A stretch of 64,000 bases of DNA. Origin: Selaginella moellendorffii. Lineage: Eukaryota; Streptophyta; Lycopodiopsida; Selaginellales; Selaginellaceae. The first letter of the stretch is position 1. Every line of letters begins with the position of its first letter. The translations under genes and the position numbers were made by a program. This document shows positions 7,939 through 17,080 of this stretch, piece after piece. The stretch covers positions 1,155,172-1,219,171 of the forward strand of contig NW_003314287.1 of assembly GCF_000143415.4 (NCBI RefSeq), given 5' to 3'. The notes below the pieces were generated by a model. The model searched no databases. It saw only the letters and a list, made by a program, of their open reading frames with translations, and had not been told where the DNA came from.

Positions 7939-10014
7939 TCAGTTTTTTAGCTCGGGCTTTCGACTTTGGAGCCATGCCTTGGCTGCTTCTCCGCTAGCAA
8001 TGAAGTATCCCCCTGGACGACGGTTTTCCTCGAACGGAGAATCCATGCCTTTCAACACTCCCCCCACGAACTCGCTCAGGCTGACGCTGTTGGTCGCTTC
8101 TTTCGCTCTTCCAGTCCCGGTTTCCACCATGAGATCCTCCGGGAACTCGTCGCCATTCTCCGCCGCAGTGGCTAAGCTCTCGATCCAAGCCTCCAGCGCG
8201 CACTCGGCGGCAGCGAACGAGAGAGTTCTCAAGTTGAGTTGCCACAACGACGGTAAGGTGGTGTGGAGCCCGTGATACAAACCAGCCGAGACTCCGCTGG
8301 AAAGTATCGCTCGAGCAGCGTTTCTGGATCCCAGAACGCAGCAAAAGTCTATCACCGCGTTGCACATCGGCCTCCTCGACGGAGCCGTGATCTCCCGCAG
8401 CAAAAACTCGGTGGTCTCGGAAGCGATGTCATCAAAGTCATCGTCTTCTTTGGCTAGAACTAGCAGCCGGGACAAAAGCTCGTGGAGCCGGGGCTTGATC
8501 TTCTTCACGCACTCGAGGACGCCGAGCCGGGTTTCGTCACTTATCTGCGACGAAGAGGCGCACGAGACGAGCATCCCGCTCATCCTCTCGTTCACAGAGC
8601 AGCCATTCGCGATCATCTCGTCAAAGATCCCGGGTATGCGATCGAAGTCCCCGGCCTGCTTGGAGGCCTTGATGAGCATCGTGTAGAAGGCCGCCTTTGG
8701 AAACACGGCCAAGTTCTTGAGCTTGTCAAACATGGCCCGGACCTCTGCCACCATGCCTTTGGTCGCGTAGACATTCATCAAAATCCCATAAGTCATATGA
8801 TCCGGCCACTGCTTCTCCCTCTCCATCTCCGCGATCAAGCTCTCAGCCCTCTGGATGTTGCCGCTCTCCACACACGACTTGAGCAGCGTGTTGTAGACGA
8901 GGACGTCGAGCTTCCATTTCTTCTGCTTGATGGTGTCGTAGACGTCCAGGGCCTTGTCGAGCGCGCCAACTTTGGTGTACATGTCGATGAGGATGCTGAG
9001 AGTTATCTCCGACGGCTCCAGGCCATAGCTCGCCATCTCGTCAAACATCCCTTTGGCGAGCGTGACTTTCCCAGCTCGTCCTAGCGTTCCAATCAGAGTG
9101 TTGAAGAGAACCACGTTTGGCTTGATCTCGGCTTGTTCCATGTCTCGGAAGAGCCTCAAGATCGCCTGGTAATCCCCGACTCTCGAGTAGACGTTCGCGA
9201 TCACTCCAAACGAGACCAAGTCGGGCTTCCAGTTGTTCTTTCGCATTGTCTGGTAGAGATCCATGGCCTCGGCCGTTCTTCCGGCCTTCCCGTAGAGGTC
9301 GATCATGGCACTGTACGTAACTCCGTCGAAAGAAACTCCGGTTTCACGAAGCCGGTGGAACCAGGCTATGGCGTCCTCGGCTTGATCGCAGCGCTTGGAA
9401 CAGCTGACAAAGATGCTGAAAGTGTAGTTGTCCGGCATGATCCTCTCCTCGAGCATCTCCTTGAGAAGTTCTTCCGACAAGCTCCACTGTTCTCCGTCGC
9501 GTAGCAGCTTGAGCATCATGTTGTATGCGAAGACAGTGATCTCGCAAACGTCACGCCGGGACCTCGCCCACCGGAAGAAGTCGAGCGCCTCCTTCCAGTC
9601 TCTCATCCCACCCAAGACCGCCACCACGGTCCTGGAAGGAAGATGGCCCCCGCTCCACGACTCTAGAGCCGTGGCCAGATCTTTCCCACGCGAGATACCA
9701 TTTCGTATTGCCTGGAGAACAGCGTCTGCTCGGCCTATGTCCGGAGTCCACTTTGTGGAGCCGGGATTTTTCCTGGTGTCCCCTCGAAAGTCACTGCTCC
9801 TCGACTGTTGATGATACCAAGTCTTGGCAGATGGAGCCTCGGATTTCTTGGGGAAGTTTTCTCCTTCCACGACTGGTGCTGCATTGCTGCTGCTGCTGCT
9901 GCCGCCCTCGTCTACACTCCCCTGCGAGCTACTAGCGAGAATTCTAGGGCTCTTGGAAGCAATGGGCGAGAATGCAGCGGCGGCGGCGATAGGCGTGTAG
10001 AGCACCCAAGCCAT
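7939..10014 (-). CDS. chloroplast PPR-SMR protein, SVR7/ATP4-like
   Basis: Single-exon gene of 691 residues, starting at the ATG at 10014 (the frame is open slightly further, but without an ATG). The first 60 residues are rich in Ala, Ser and basic residues and poor in acidic ones, like a chloroplast transit peptide. Residues about 120-500 are P-class PPR repeats of 35 residues (VTYSAMIDLYGKAGRTAEAM, VLFNTLIGTLGRAGKV). The C-terminal 110 residues (LWQLNLRTLS...A, then GYFIASGEAAKAWL) fit an SMR domain. PPR-SMR proteins such as Arabidopsis SVR7 and maize ATP4 bind plastid RNAs and support expression of the ATP synthase genes; the same role here is inference. Its start region is near decayed LRR and eIF5 sequences. 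A collapsed relative lies at 2184-2520 and an inverted scrap at 5690-5765. Confidence 0.85.
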   Translation of the reverse strand: MAWVLYTPIAAAAAFSPIASKSPRILASSSQGSVDEGGSSSSSNAAPVVEGENFPKKSEAPSAKTWYHQQSRSSDFRGDTRKNPGSTKWTPDIGRADAVLQAIRNGISRGKDLATALESWSGGHLPSRTVVAVLGGMRDWKEALDFFRWARSRRDVCEITVFAYNMMLKLLRDGEQWSLSEELLKEMLEERIMPDNYTFSIFVSCSKRCDQAEDAIAWFHRLRETGVSFDGVTYSAMIDLYGKAGRTAEAMDLYQTMRKNNWKPDLVSFGVIANVYSRVGDYQAILRLFRDMEQAEIKPNVVLFNTLIGTLGRAGKVTLAKGMFDEMASYGLEPSEITLSILIDMYTKVGALDKALDVYDTIKQKKWKLDVLVYNTLLKSCVESGNIQRAESLIAEMEREKQWPDHMTYGILMNVYATKGMVAEVRAMFDKLKNLAVFPKAAFYTMLIKASKQAGDFDRIPGIFDEMIANGCSVNERMSGMLVSCASSSQISDETRLGVLECVKKIKPRLHELLSRLLVLAKEDDDFDDIASETTEFLLREITAPSRRPMCNAVIDFCCVLGSRNAARAILSSGVSAGLYHGLHTTLPSLWQLNLRTLSFAAAECALEAWIESLATAAENGDEFPEDLMVETGTGRAKEATNSVSLSEFVGGVLKGMDSPFEENRRPGGYFIASGEAAKAWLQSRKPELKN

Positions 10015-10280
10015 TTGGATGGCGCGATCGCTTCGAGCTCTGCGTGGAATCAAAACTCACCGCGCGCGCCTCCATGCATTCCCGGGAGCCCTAAAACTTA
10101 AAATCGTTTTTACATTCAGTTTACCGGGTGGCATTGTTCCATTATTATATAGCTTTCCACAACAAAGATGGATGACTCATTTGGATGACTTTCCTGAGAT
10201 GACTTTTGATTTTTCTTTCGAGGGGATAGATCTAGCATGAAACCAAACTTGTTACTCCAAATTTTGAAAAGCAGACTTCC

Positions 10281-10330
10281 ACGCTTGAGGGCCCATTTCA
10301 ACTCTCGGAAATGAGCCTCTCGGAGACTTC
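10281..10330 (+). pseudogene. fragment of the LRR part of the uL13-LRR gene
   Basis: The words ttgagggccc.tttca, ctcggaaatgagcct and tc.gaga match 4710-4760 of the last exon of the fusion gene (ctcaagggcccctttgcact, ggcggaaatgagtcttt). Only about 50 bases survive. Confidence 0.7.
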
Positions 10331-10442
10331 AAGCCGGTTGGTGGGCAGAGTTTTTAATTCTAACGAGAGAAAAAAAACGCCAACCATACAATATGTGACT
10401 ATGGCATTTAAAAAGCGGGTTTTTAGCAGGAGGAAAAAGTTA

Positions 10443-10902
10443 CAGGATGCTCTACAGGTTTTTAAAAATGCACACCACAGGTACGAAATGCCAAAGTTGG
10501 TGACCAAGATTCACGGTATTATTAAGACAAGCATTGTGAATATGGTGGAAGGCACTTTCAGGCTCCCCAGCACATATGACAAGGTTCTTTGGCTGTGAGC
10601 TTGGGGCACAATCTAGTTTCAATGACAAAACCAGCACTTCTATTGTAGATAAAATGATAAGTCTTAAGTGTGTGCTGCATATGGATCTCCTCGTCAGTAG
10701 CAAGGTGATGAAGAAGTTTTATACTCAGAGCGACAACGTTGGGAAAGACAAGAGGGTTGCCAAAGTGTTTTTAAGGAGCCAAAGCAGCAAAAACAAAAAC
10801 TAACAGAGATGATGATCATATTGAATGACAGATTGATGAATCTCTAGAAGAGCGTCTGAGAGAGCAACTTACTGCAGCTGCACATCTATGATTCTTCCTT
10901 GA
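10443..10902 (+). pseudogene. decayed eIF5 N-terminal-domain copy
   Basis: The end of exon 1 (gatgctctacag), a shortened intron ending accacag and exon 2 (gtacgaaatgccaaagttgg) are recognisable, so this is a DNA-level copy of the eIF5-like gene at 5935-6623, in opposite orientation. It contains FFGCELGAQSSF, DKMISLKC and KDKRVAKVFL in shifted frames. Internal deletions remove the first zinc-finger half, and the final codons ATG ATT CTT CCT TGA are the same as in the other copy. It cannot make the protein. Confidence 0.85.
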
Positions 10903-12237
10903 TTCGTAATGCTGACCTTCTAGATGTTATGTAACAAAGCAAAGAGATTTGTGCTGTGAGTCATTAGATTGTTAAAATTTCTAATGCTTTGTTTGAAGTG
11001 TTTTATCTTTCTCAATGCATTTGCAAGCCTAGTGACAGTTGTATGTTGCTGAACGACTTTGCAATTGTACTTGATTCTGGAGGAAAAATCTTACGTCACA
11101 AAGCTCAAGTTTCTCATGCTCCATCTCCTTGCTTTCCAGGATATAATCAGCAAACCTCACCACATTATTCCATTCCACCAAGCTCCACCGTTTATTCCTG
11201 GGCCACCTTCAAGCCATATTTCCCCAATTTCTCACATTCCTTTTGCTAGTTCACCACTATTTCATTTTCCGCCTTCTTGTCCTCCTGGCACCTGCTGGGC
11301 CTTTCCTGGTTCTCATTTCAGGCCAAAAGAACATTGTAAATCTGCTTACCGCGGAGAGTATTGTCGATGGGTTTATCCATTTCTTGTCTTCGTCTACAGC
11401 CGTTTGATCAGGTTGAGAATCTGAACACGACTATATCAATAATTTTATACTCGTCTCTCGAAACATGGACCTATGGACCATTCAAGTCCAAGAGGAAAAG
11501 TCGCTGCTTCCCTCCGTGTAGTCACTGTGCCGTAACTCTTTCAAAGCTAATCAAACTATTGCTCCGTCTCCAGAAGAAATAAAACTGTTGACCTGGTCCG
11601 ATGAAGCTTCAACTTCAGTGCAACAGTGGATCAGCTGTGCCAAAACCAAACAGCATCCTGCTTGCAAGAAACAAGGTACAGAGCTATTTACCCTTTCCTT
11701 CTTTTCGCTTTGTCGTGGAGCATGCAAGATCAACGCAGGACAACAAAAATCTAGATTGGAGGGTTGGCGATTTTCGTACATTTGTGCTTGCTTTTTCAAG
11801 GAAGACAAGACAAAGCGATTTTGTTATGTATCGTGTTTTCAAAAGCAGCAGCAGTGCCCCGATTGAACAGCAACTTGCATAATCTCGGCCCCAGAAAAAT
11901 CCTCGAACAATACAGATTCTGCGTTCACTTAGCCCAGGAGCTACCATTCCCAAGTGATCTGGAGAGGCAACAATCTTGACCGCCATCGAAGTTTGTGGTC
12001 TCATGCCTCCAGCTGGTCGCTTATGACCCTATAAACATGTATATGTAAAAAGCATCTCTTGACATATTTAAAACGAAAGGGATGTAGTCTTGGCGGACTA
12101 CAGGACTTTTAGCACTTCTTCCAGGTCAACACGATCTCTACGTAGTGGAGAAGAAGACATGAAAAAGACCGGGATCACATAATCAATCTCATCGAACTCT
12201 AAGTTTGATCATGCTCTCGAGAGTTTTTCTCCTAAGA
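10903..12237. other. intergenic region with possible unrecognised exons
   Basis: I recognise no gene. Bases 11059-11300 encode a Pro/Ser/His-rich stretch and 11590-11880 an open frame ending VFKSSSSAPIEQQLA, with possible splice sites (caag|gtacag at about 11671). They may be exons of a plus-strand gene of unknown type, or a decayed one. Bases 12030-12237 look like untranslated sequence. Confidence 0.3.
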
Positions 12238-13370
12238 TCACTGTAAGTAGCCCAGGACATCGAGCAAACCCTCTGATTCCAGCAAGGGCACCTCTAGAAA
12301 GTCTAGGTTAAGCAGGGCTTGATCTTGCATCAGCGCGCTCATCCCGTCGTCATCGCTGCTGTCCAAGGCGTCGAGATTGTCACTGTTGTAGCTGATGTTG
12401 TTACTGTTCAAGTCCTCGTCCGCTGCGAAGCCATAGCTCTCATGGCCCAAGTCTTCTTGGCGCCGATTATAGCGTTCTAGATTTTGAGCAAGATCGCTAT
12501 AACTCATTGACATGAACTTTGGATCATCTTGTTGTTGTTGTTGTTGATGATGGTGATGCTGGTCAACTTGAACGGATCCGGGCTCTTGCAGATCCGCATT
12601 CACGACCTCGATGCTCCAGGAAGTGTGGGCACCAATGCCGGGCATGATCGAGAGACTGCTAGTAGACGATCCCTCGGAGTTGAGGCTGCAATCAGTTTCG
12701 GGCGACGGGAAGGCGGAGAAGGACGAGGTGAAAGATGTGTTGCGGCTGAAGAAGCTGGTGTGGGAATTGTGTGTGTTCTTGTGTGTTACAGGCGATTTGA
12801 TTGTCGACGAATTGTAGTGGAGTAGTGGCTTGTGGTTCTTGGGGTCGATCCCCATGCCCAAGAGCCTCTTGCTCAGGTGGAAGTTCCAGTAGTTTTTAAT
12901 CTCGTTGTCGCTCCGGCCGGGAACTCGACCAGCAATGATGGACCATCTGCAAACGAATTCGATCATTGGTCAGACAAGAACTTGATGATTGACTCATCAT
13001 GATCAAGCTTTGTTTATACCTGTTGCCAAGAAGAGAGTGCAGCCTGATGATGAGATCTGTCTCGTCCTCGGAGAATTTGCCTCGCTTGATATCCGGCCGC
13101 AAATAATTGAGCCATCTCAACCGGCAGCTCTTGCCGCATCTCAGCAATCCTATCGAAAGACAAAAGTTCAGTACTTTGGAATTGGATAGACACAGAAATC
13201 TCAGAAGTTCTTTTTGCGTTTGATTTACCAGCTGCTTTGGGGACTTTCCTCCAGTTGCCTTTGTCGCCCTGGCGCTTGATATACTCCGTGAGGAGCGCGT
13301 CCTCCTCGGGCGTCCATGGCCCCCTGTTGAAATACGCATTGCTGCAGCAAGTGCAAGGCCCTCTTCCCAT
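12238..13370 (-). CDS. R2R3-MYB transcription factor
   Basis: Three exons (13229-13370, 13020-13149, 12238-12946) encode 326 residues. The R2 repeat ([12 protein letters not shown]...[27 protein letters not shown]) and R3 repeat ([12 protein letters not shown]...[24 protein letters not shown]) carry the regularly spaced Trp residues that bind DNA in the nucleus. The two introns sit at the usual R2R3-MYB positions. In R3, [14 protein letters not shown] is close to the bHLH-interaction signature, with Ile at one expected Leu. Before R2 stands an unusual Cys-rich opening, GPCTCCSN. The C-terminal half is low in order: Ser/Thr-rich, a His/Gln run (about residues 185-197) and an acidic tail ending LLDVLGYLQ, likely an activation region. 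Target genes unknown. Confidence 0.93.
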
Positions 13371-14870
13371 ATCGATCTCCTCGCTCGATCTTTTGGATCC
13401 AATTCGCAGATCTAGTGCGACTTTCTTTCCTTCACCTGATGATCTTGGCTAGATGCTTCTCTCCAGACATAGTAATGTCTTTTCGAGCTTATAGCACAAA
13501 GGATTCATACAAGACACATGAAGAGATCTTTAAGGACACTACGGGGGAGAGAAACAGGGTTCGCCTTTGAATGCACTTATACCCGGAGCTTGCATCCTCG
13601 TGGGAAACTGCCGACTCCCCAGCATCCTGGAAGTGACACTCATGGAAATTGCCCGGCTCTTGCCTATATGACCCGGCTTCTATACAAATTCTCGGGTGTC
13701 GGTAAAGAAAACACGATCGGATTTTTTTAATCCACGTGTCGCAGGGTGGCATGGCATCAAATTGGAGCATCAATCATGCAGCAATACATGGCTCACTGTT
13801 CACGAGAGGAAGAAGAAGGTCTTTCGCTGGGGAACTTGTCAGAGAAGCATAAAAAGGGAAGGCTCGATTTATTTTGCACGTCAAAGTCGCGATTGCCGGT
13901 GGTCATGAGACGTTTAGAGGTTTTAACAGAGGTTTGCCCGGTCAGTGTTGGCATGCTCTTTGTCCATATGACCAGATTTTTCTCGCAATTTTCCCATCAC
14001 GTGGACACGAGGAAAACTTGACGGAAATTGATAATTTAGGTCATTGACAAATCGACAAAAGAGAAGCGAATTCAAAAAGGATCGAGTGGAATATTCTGTT
14101 CTTGGCGGGCGTTTTTGTTTTCTATCAGACGCACTTGGACGTTTGCTAAATGCAATTTTTTCTTCCCTTAGCCACGGCTCGTCAAAGATTCCAAGATTCC
14201 AGGAATTGACCGAGCGCCAAAACGTCTGCACGAGTTTATGAACACTCGTGATGATGACGTGTCAAAATACACCTTCCGAACGACGTAACACCACCCGATT
14301 CTTCTTTCTCGGCTCGAATTGGACGTGAGGTTGATCAATCAGGTTTTTCTTTTCAGCAGAAAGAAAAAATCACTAACACCTCACATGTGAGATAAGCTGA
14401 TCGTCAGCACCCCCATGCTCCATAAACTTTAGGGTACTCTTCCCTTCGGATAGCAATGTGCACATCATTGCAGAGACAGACATTCTTAGCCTCCACAAAG
14501 GCGGCATTGAGATATTCATGGATTAGCTGCCGATTAAGAATTCTGGCTGTCGCCTGTTAGGCGGTAGAGAGCGCGCAGTGCTAGCCTTGAATCTCTCCTC
14601 TCTAATAGAGACCTCTATCCTCCTTTTGTGCCCGATCATGGGCCTTGGAAATACAATTGGATGTGTCCTGGAGCCTGGAGGGAGCTGCAAATCCGTGGTA
14701 GTGACAGAGAGAGTGTTGCCACGATCCACCCGAGAAGTTAAACGCACTTTCAATCCAGTGGCAACTCCAACTCCCCAGTTTTCGGAAGGTATATTCTGAC
14801 ACGTCATCGTCCTACGTGGTCCCACGTGGCACATGAACTTTGGAACCTCCATGATACGATCTTCCCGCCG
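13371..14870. other. intergenic region upstream of the MYB gene
   Basis: Nothing is identified with confidence. Bases 13371-13480 are probably the MYB 5' leader and promoter. A frame on the reverse strand at 14523-14852 (109 codons) has no recognisable domain. Several ACGTG/CACGTG-like words occur (cctacgtggtcccacgtgg at 14812-14830), which could serve as bZIP sites. Confidence 0.3.
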
Positions 14871-16805
14871 TCACCATCCCGCCGTGGCGTACCTGGGCCG
14901 ATCTGGGAGCGAGCTAGGCAGCTCCATATCTCCCTGGAGCATCGCGAGCGCGTGGCCAATCCCGATCCTCACGCCCACCAGCGGGTGAGCGCACAGCAGC
15001 GCCACCACCACGAACCTCTCCATGACGCTCCACGGCCCCGCGTTTCTCACCCTCTCGTCCACCACCTCGATGCTCTGGCCGCGCCGGACCAGCTCCCACG
15101 CCCAGTCCGCTACGTGAACCTGTTCGTCCCTGGCGCTGGCAACTTCTCCCTCCAGTTTTTCTCGCGAGCTTCTCGCCTCGGGAGCGTGAAACATCGGCCT
15201 TCGCCCGCTGAGCAGCAGCAGCATCACCATCCCGAACCCGTAAACGTCCGACTTTGGCGTCAGGTGGCCGTAGAGGGCGTACTCCGGTGCCACGAAGAAT
15301 GGCGTCCCGGCCACCGAGGTGGCGCTTTTCTGTGGTGGTGTGTCTGCTGGGGCCGGGACTACGGCCGCTGGTACCGCTTTCACCAGGCCAAAGTCGGCCA
15401 GCCGCGCGTTGAGGCCCGAGTCGAGTAGGATGTTGCTCGGTTTTATGTCCCGGTGGATGACCCCTGGCTGCAGCTCGTTGTGGAGGTAATTGATCGCGAT
15501 GGCAATGTCCACGGCGACCTTCCTTCGCAGCGGCCAAGACAAGAACCTGCTGCCAAAGAGCGCGTTGTCGAGGTTGCCGTTTGGCATGTAGTCGTAGACG
15601 ACCATGATCCTGCTCTGCTGGTTCAGGAGCAGCCCCTGCTTCGCGTCGGAGATCGCACAGCCCCGCAGCTGCACCAGCGTTTTGTGCTTAAAGCTGTTGA
15701 CGAGTTTCATCTGCTCCAGGAATTTCTTCTCGTCGTCGTCGTAAAAGTCGTGCAGGCAGCTCTGTTTCATGACCTTGACGGCAACCTCGCCTCGTCTCCG
15801 GAGAACACCCCTGTATACTCGGCCAGAGGCTCCCTCCCCGACCAACTTACTGTGCGAGAAATTGTTGGTAGCCGCTTTCAGATCCTTCGCCTTGAAAACC
15901 ACCAGCCCGGTATTTGGCAAAAGGTTTGCGAGCTTCAAACCGTTGCTGGCGGTGTAGGTTGGTCCGAGCTCTGATAAAAGAACGTCCTCCATTGCCCTGT
16001 TCTTGGTGTACAACTTCCAAATGATGCCACCTATAACGACCAGGAAAACCACGCTTGCTCCAGTAAGCACCACCGGCAAGACTATTCTCAAACTGCGGCT
16101 TGAAGAGCCGCCTGTGGCAAGCGTGCCGGCGATGTTTATCCCCAGCAAGCACTCCACTGTCGAAGGTTCCGATGGACCTCGATCGTTTATCACCCCTGCT
16201 GCGTAAAGGACTGTGAAGTACAGGCACTCCAGTCGACCCGGAGAAATGCTGTTCAGCGTCCTCACCACCTCTTCCGCATCGGCTACGCAGCTCTGGCAAG
16301 CAGCACCACTGGATAAATCCCCAGCGCACGAAATGTCCATGGGAGTCTGTCCCACTACTCTGTCCCAGTCGGCCGTCGTAGTTATCCCAGCACAGAGATC
16401 CGGACTTTGAATGAAGCGCGATGGACTTTCATATGGGACTGGGAAGCAGGTGCTCACGAAGTTCTGCTGCACATTGTTTATCGTAAGGTTGGATTGGAAG
16501 TCGGCTAAGCAGGCAGTTGCGGTGGCGTTGTCCCTGAACTCAAATCCACCTGTAGTCTTGAGATTCTCGGCTAGAGCGATACCCAATGAGTTGAGCAGAG
16601 CGGAGCAGCAGACGGTCACGTTGGTCTGGAGGTTGGTCTGATCGCACGAACGCAGAGTCGACGGGAATTTGCTGAGATAGTCGAATCCCACGGGGCAAGA
16701 GGCCTGAGCTGCAGCAGCAGCTATAAACATCGTCGCTGTCACCATAACTAAGGCCGCTACTGGTTGAAAGAACTTACATGCTCGACGATTCCTTCTCGAC
16801 GCCAT
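14871..16805 (-). CDS. SPARK-domain receptor-like kinase, At1g11050-like
   Basis: Intronless gene of 644 residues. The ATG at 16805 is chosen because it opens a signal peptide-like stretch (basic residues, then VAALVMVTATMFIAAAAAQA). The ectodomain, about residues 35-230, has the Cys pattern of the plant SPARK domain (CPVGFDYLSKFPSTLRSC, CCSALLNSLGIALA, DLCAGITTTADWDRVVG). A transmembrane helix lies near residues 240-265. The kinase domain, about 315-610, has the glycine loop GEGASG, VAVKV, the catalytic HRDIKPSNILLD, ADFGLVK and APEYAL, so it should be active. It is a plasma-membrane Ser/Thr kinase; the ligand is unknown. Closest family in memory is 'probable receptor-like kinase At1g11050'. 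Confidence 0.92.
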   Translation of the reverse strand: MASRRNRRACKFFQPVAALVMVTATMFIAAAAAQASCPVGFDYLSKFPSTLRSCDQTNLQTNVTVCCSALLNSLGIALAENLKTTGGFEFRDNATATACLADFQSNLTINNVQQNFVSTCFPVPYESPSRFIQSPDLCAGITTTADWDRVVGQTPMDISCAGDLSSGAACQSCVADAEEVVRTLNSISPGRLECLYFTVLYAAGVINDRGPSEPSTVECLLGINIAGTLATGGSSSRSLRIVLPVVLTGASVVFLVVIGGIIWKLYTKNRAMEDVLLSELGPTYTASNGLKLANLLPNTGLVVFKAKDLKAATNNFSHSKLVGEGASGRVYRGVLRRRGEVAVKVMKQSCLHDFYDDDEKKFLEQMKLVNSFKHKTLVQLRGCAISDAKQGLLLNQQSRIMVVYDYMPNGNLDNALFGSRFLSWPLRRKVAVDIAIAINYLHNELQPGVIHRDIKPSNILLDSGLNARLADFGLVKAVPAAVVPAPADTPPQKSATSVAGTPFFVAPEYALYGHLTPKSDVYGFGMVMLLLLSGRRPMFHAPEARSSREKLEGEVASARDEQVHVADWAWELVRRGQSIEVVDERVRNAGPWSVMERFVVVALLCAHPLVGVRIGIGHALAMLQGDMELPSSLPDRPRYATAGW

Positions 16806-17080
16806 CACCAGGCAAACACAGCAGCAAGAATATGCTTGTATATGCTCGCTGCCTAGTTGAATAGAGAGGTGAGAAAGACGTATCCAAGGGAACAAAATAG
16901 CTCACCAAGTTTGAATAAAAAAACTCGGCTTGCGTAAATTACAAACAAAACTCCACGAGCTTTTGGTGATTCGCCATCCAAACACGAAAGCGACGCTCCA
17001 CAGTGCGCGTCCTGCCAAGAAAGCAGAAAGTAGATTGAGTTCACGTTTCAAAAACGATCGTTTTGGAACTCACCAAATTG

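Noticed and set aside
8263-9811. Several plus-strand frames of 100-200 codons
   Set aside because: All are antisense to the PPR-SMR gene, whose repeats and transit peptide are clear.
14523-14852. 109-codon reverse-strand frame upstream of the MYB gene
   Set aside because: No domain, no splice or homology support; length is within chance for GC-rich spacer.
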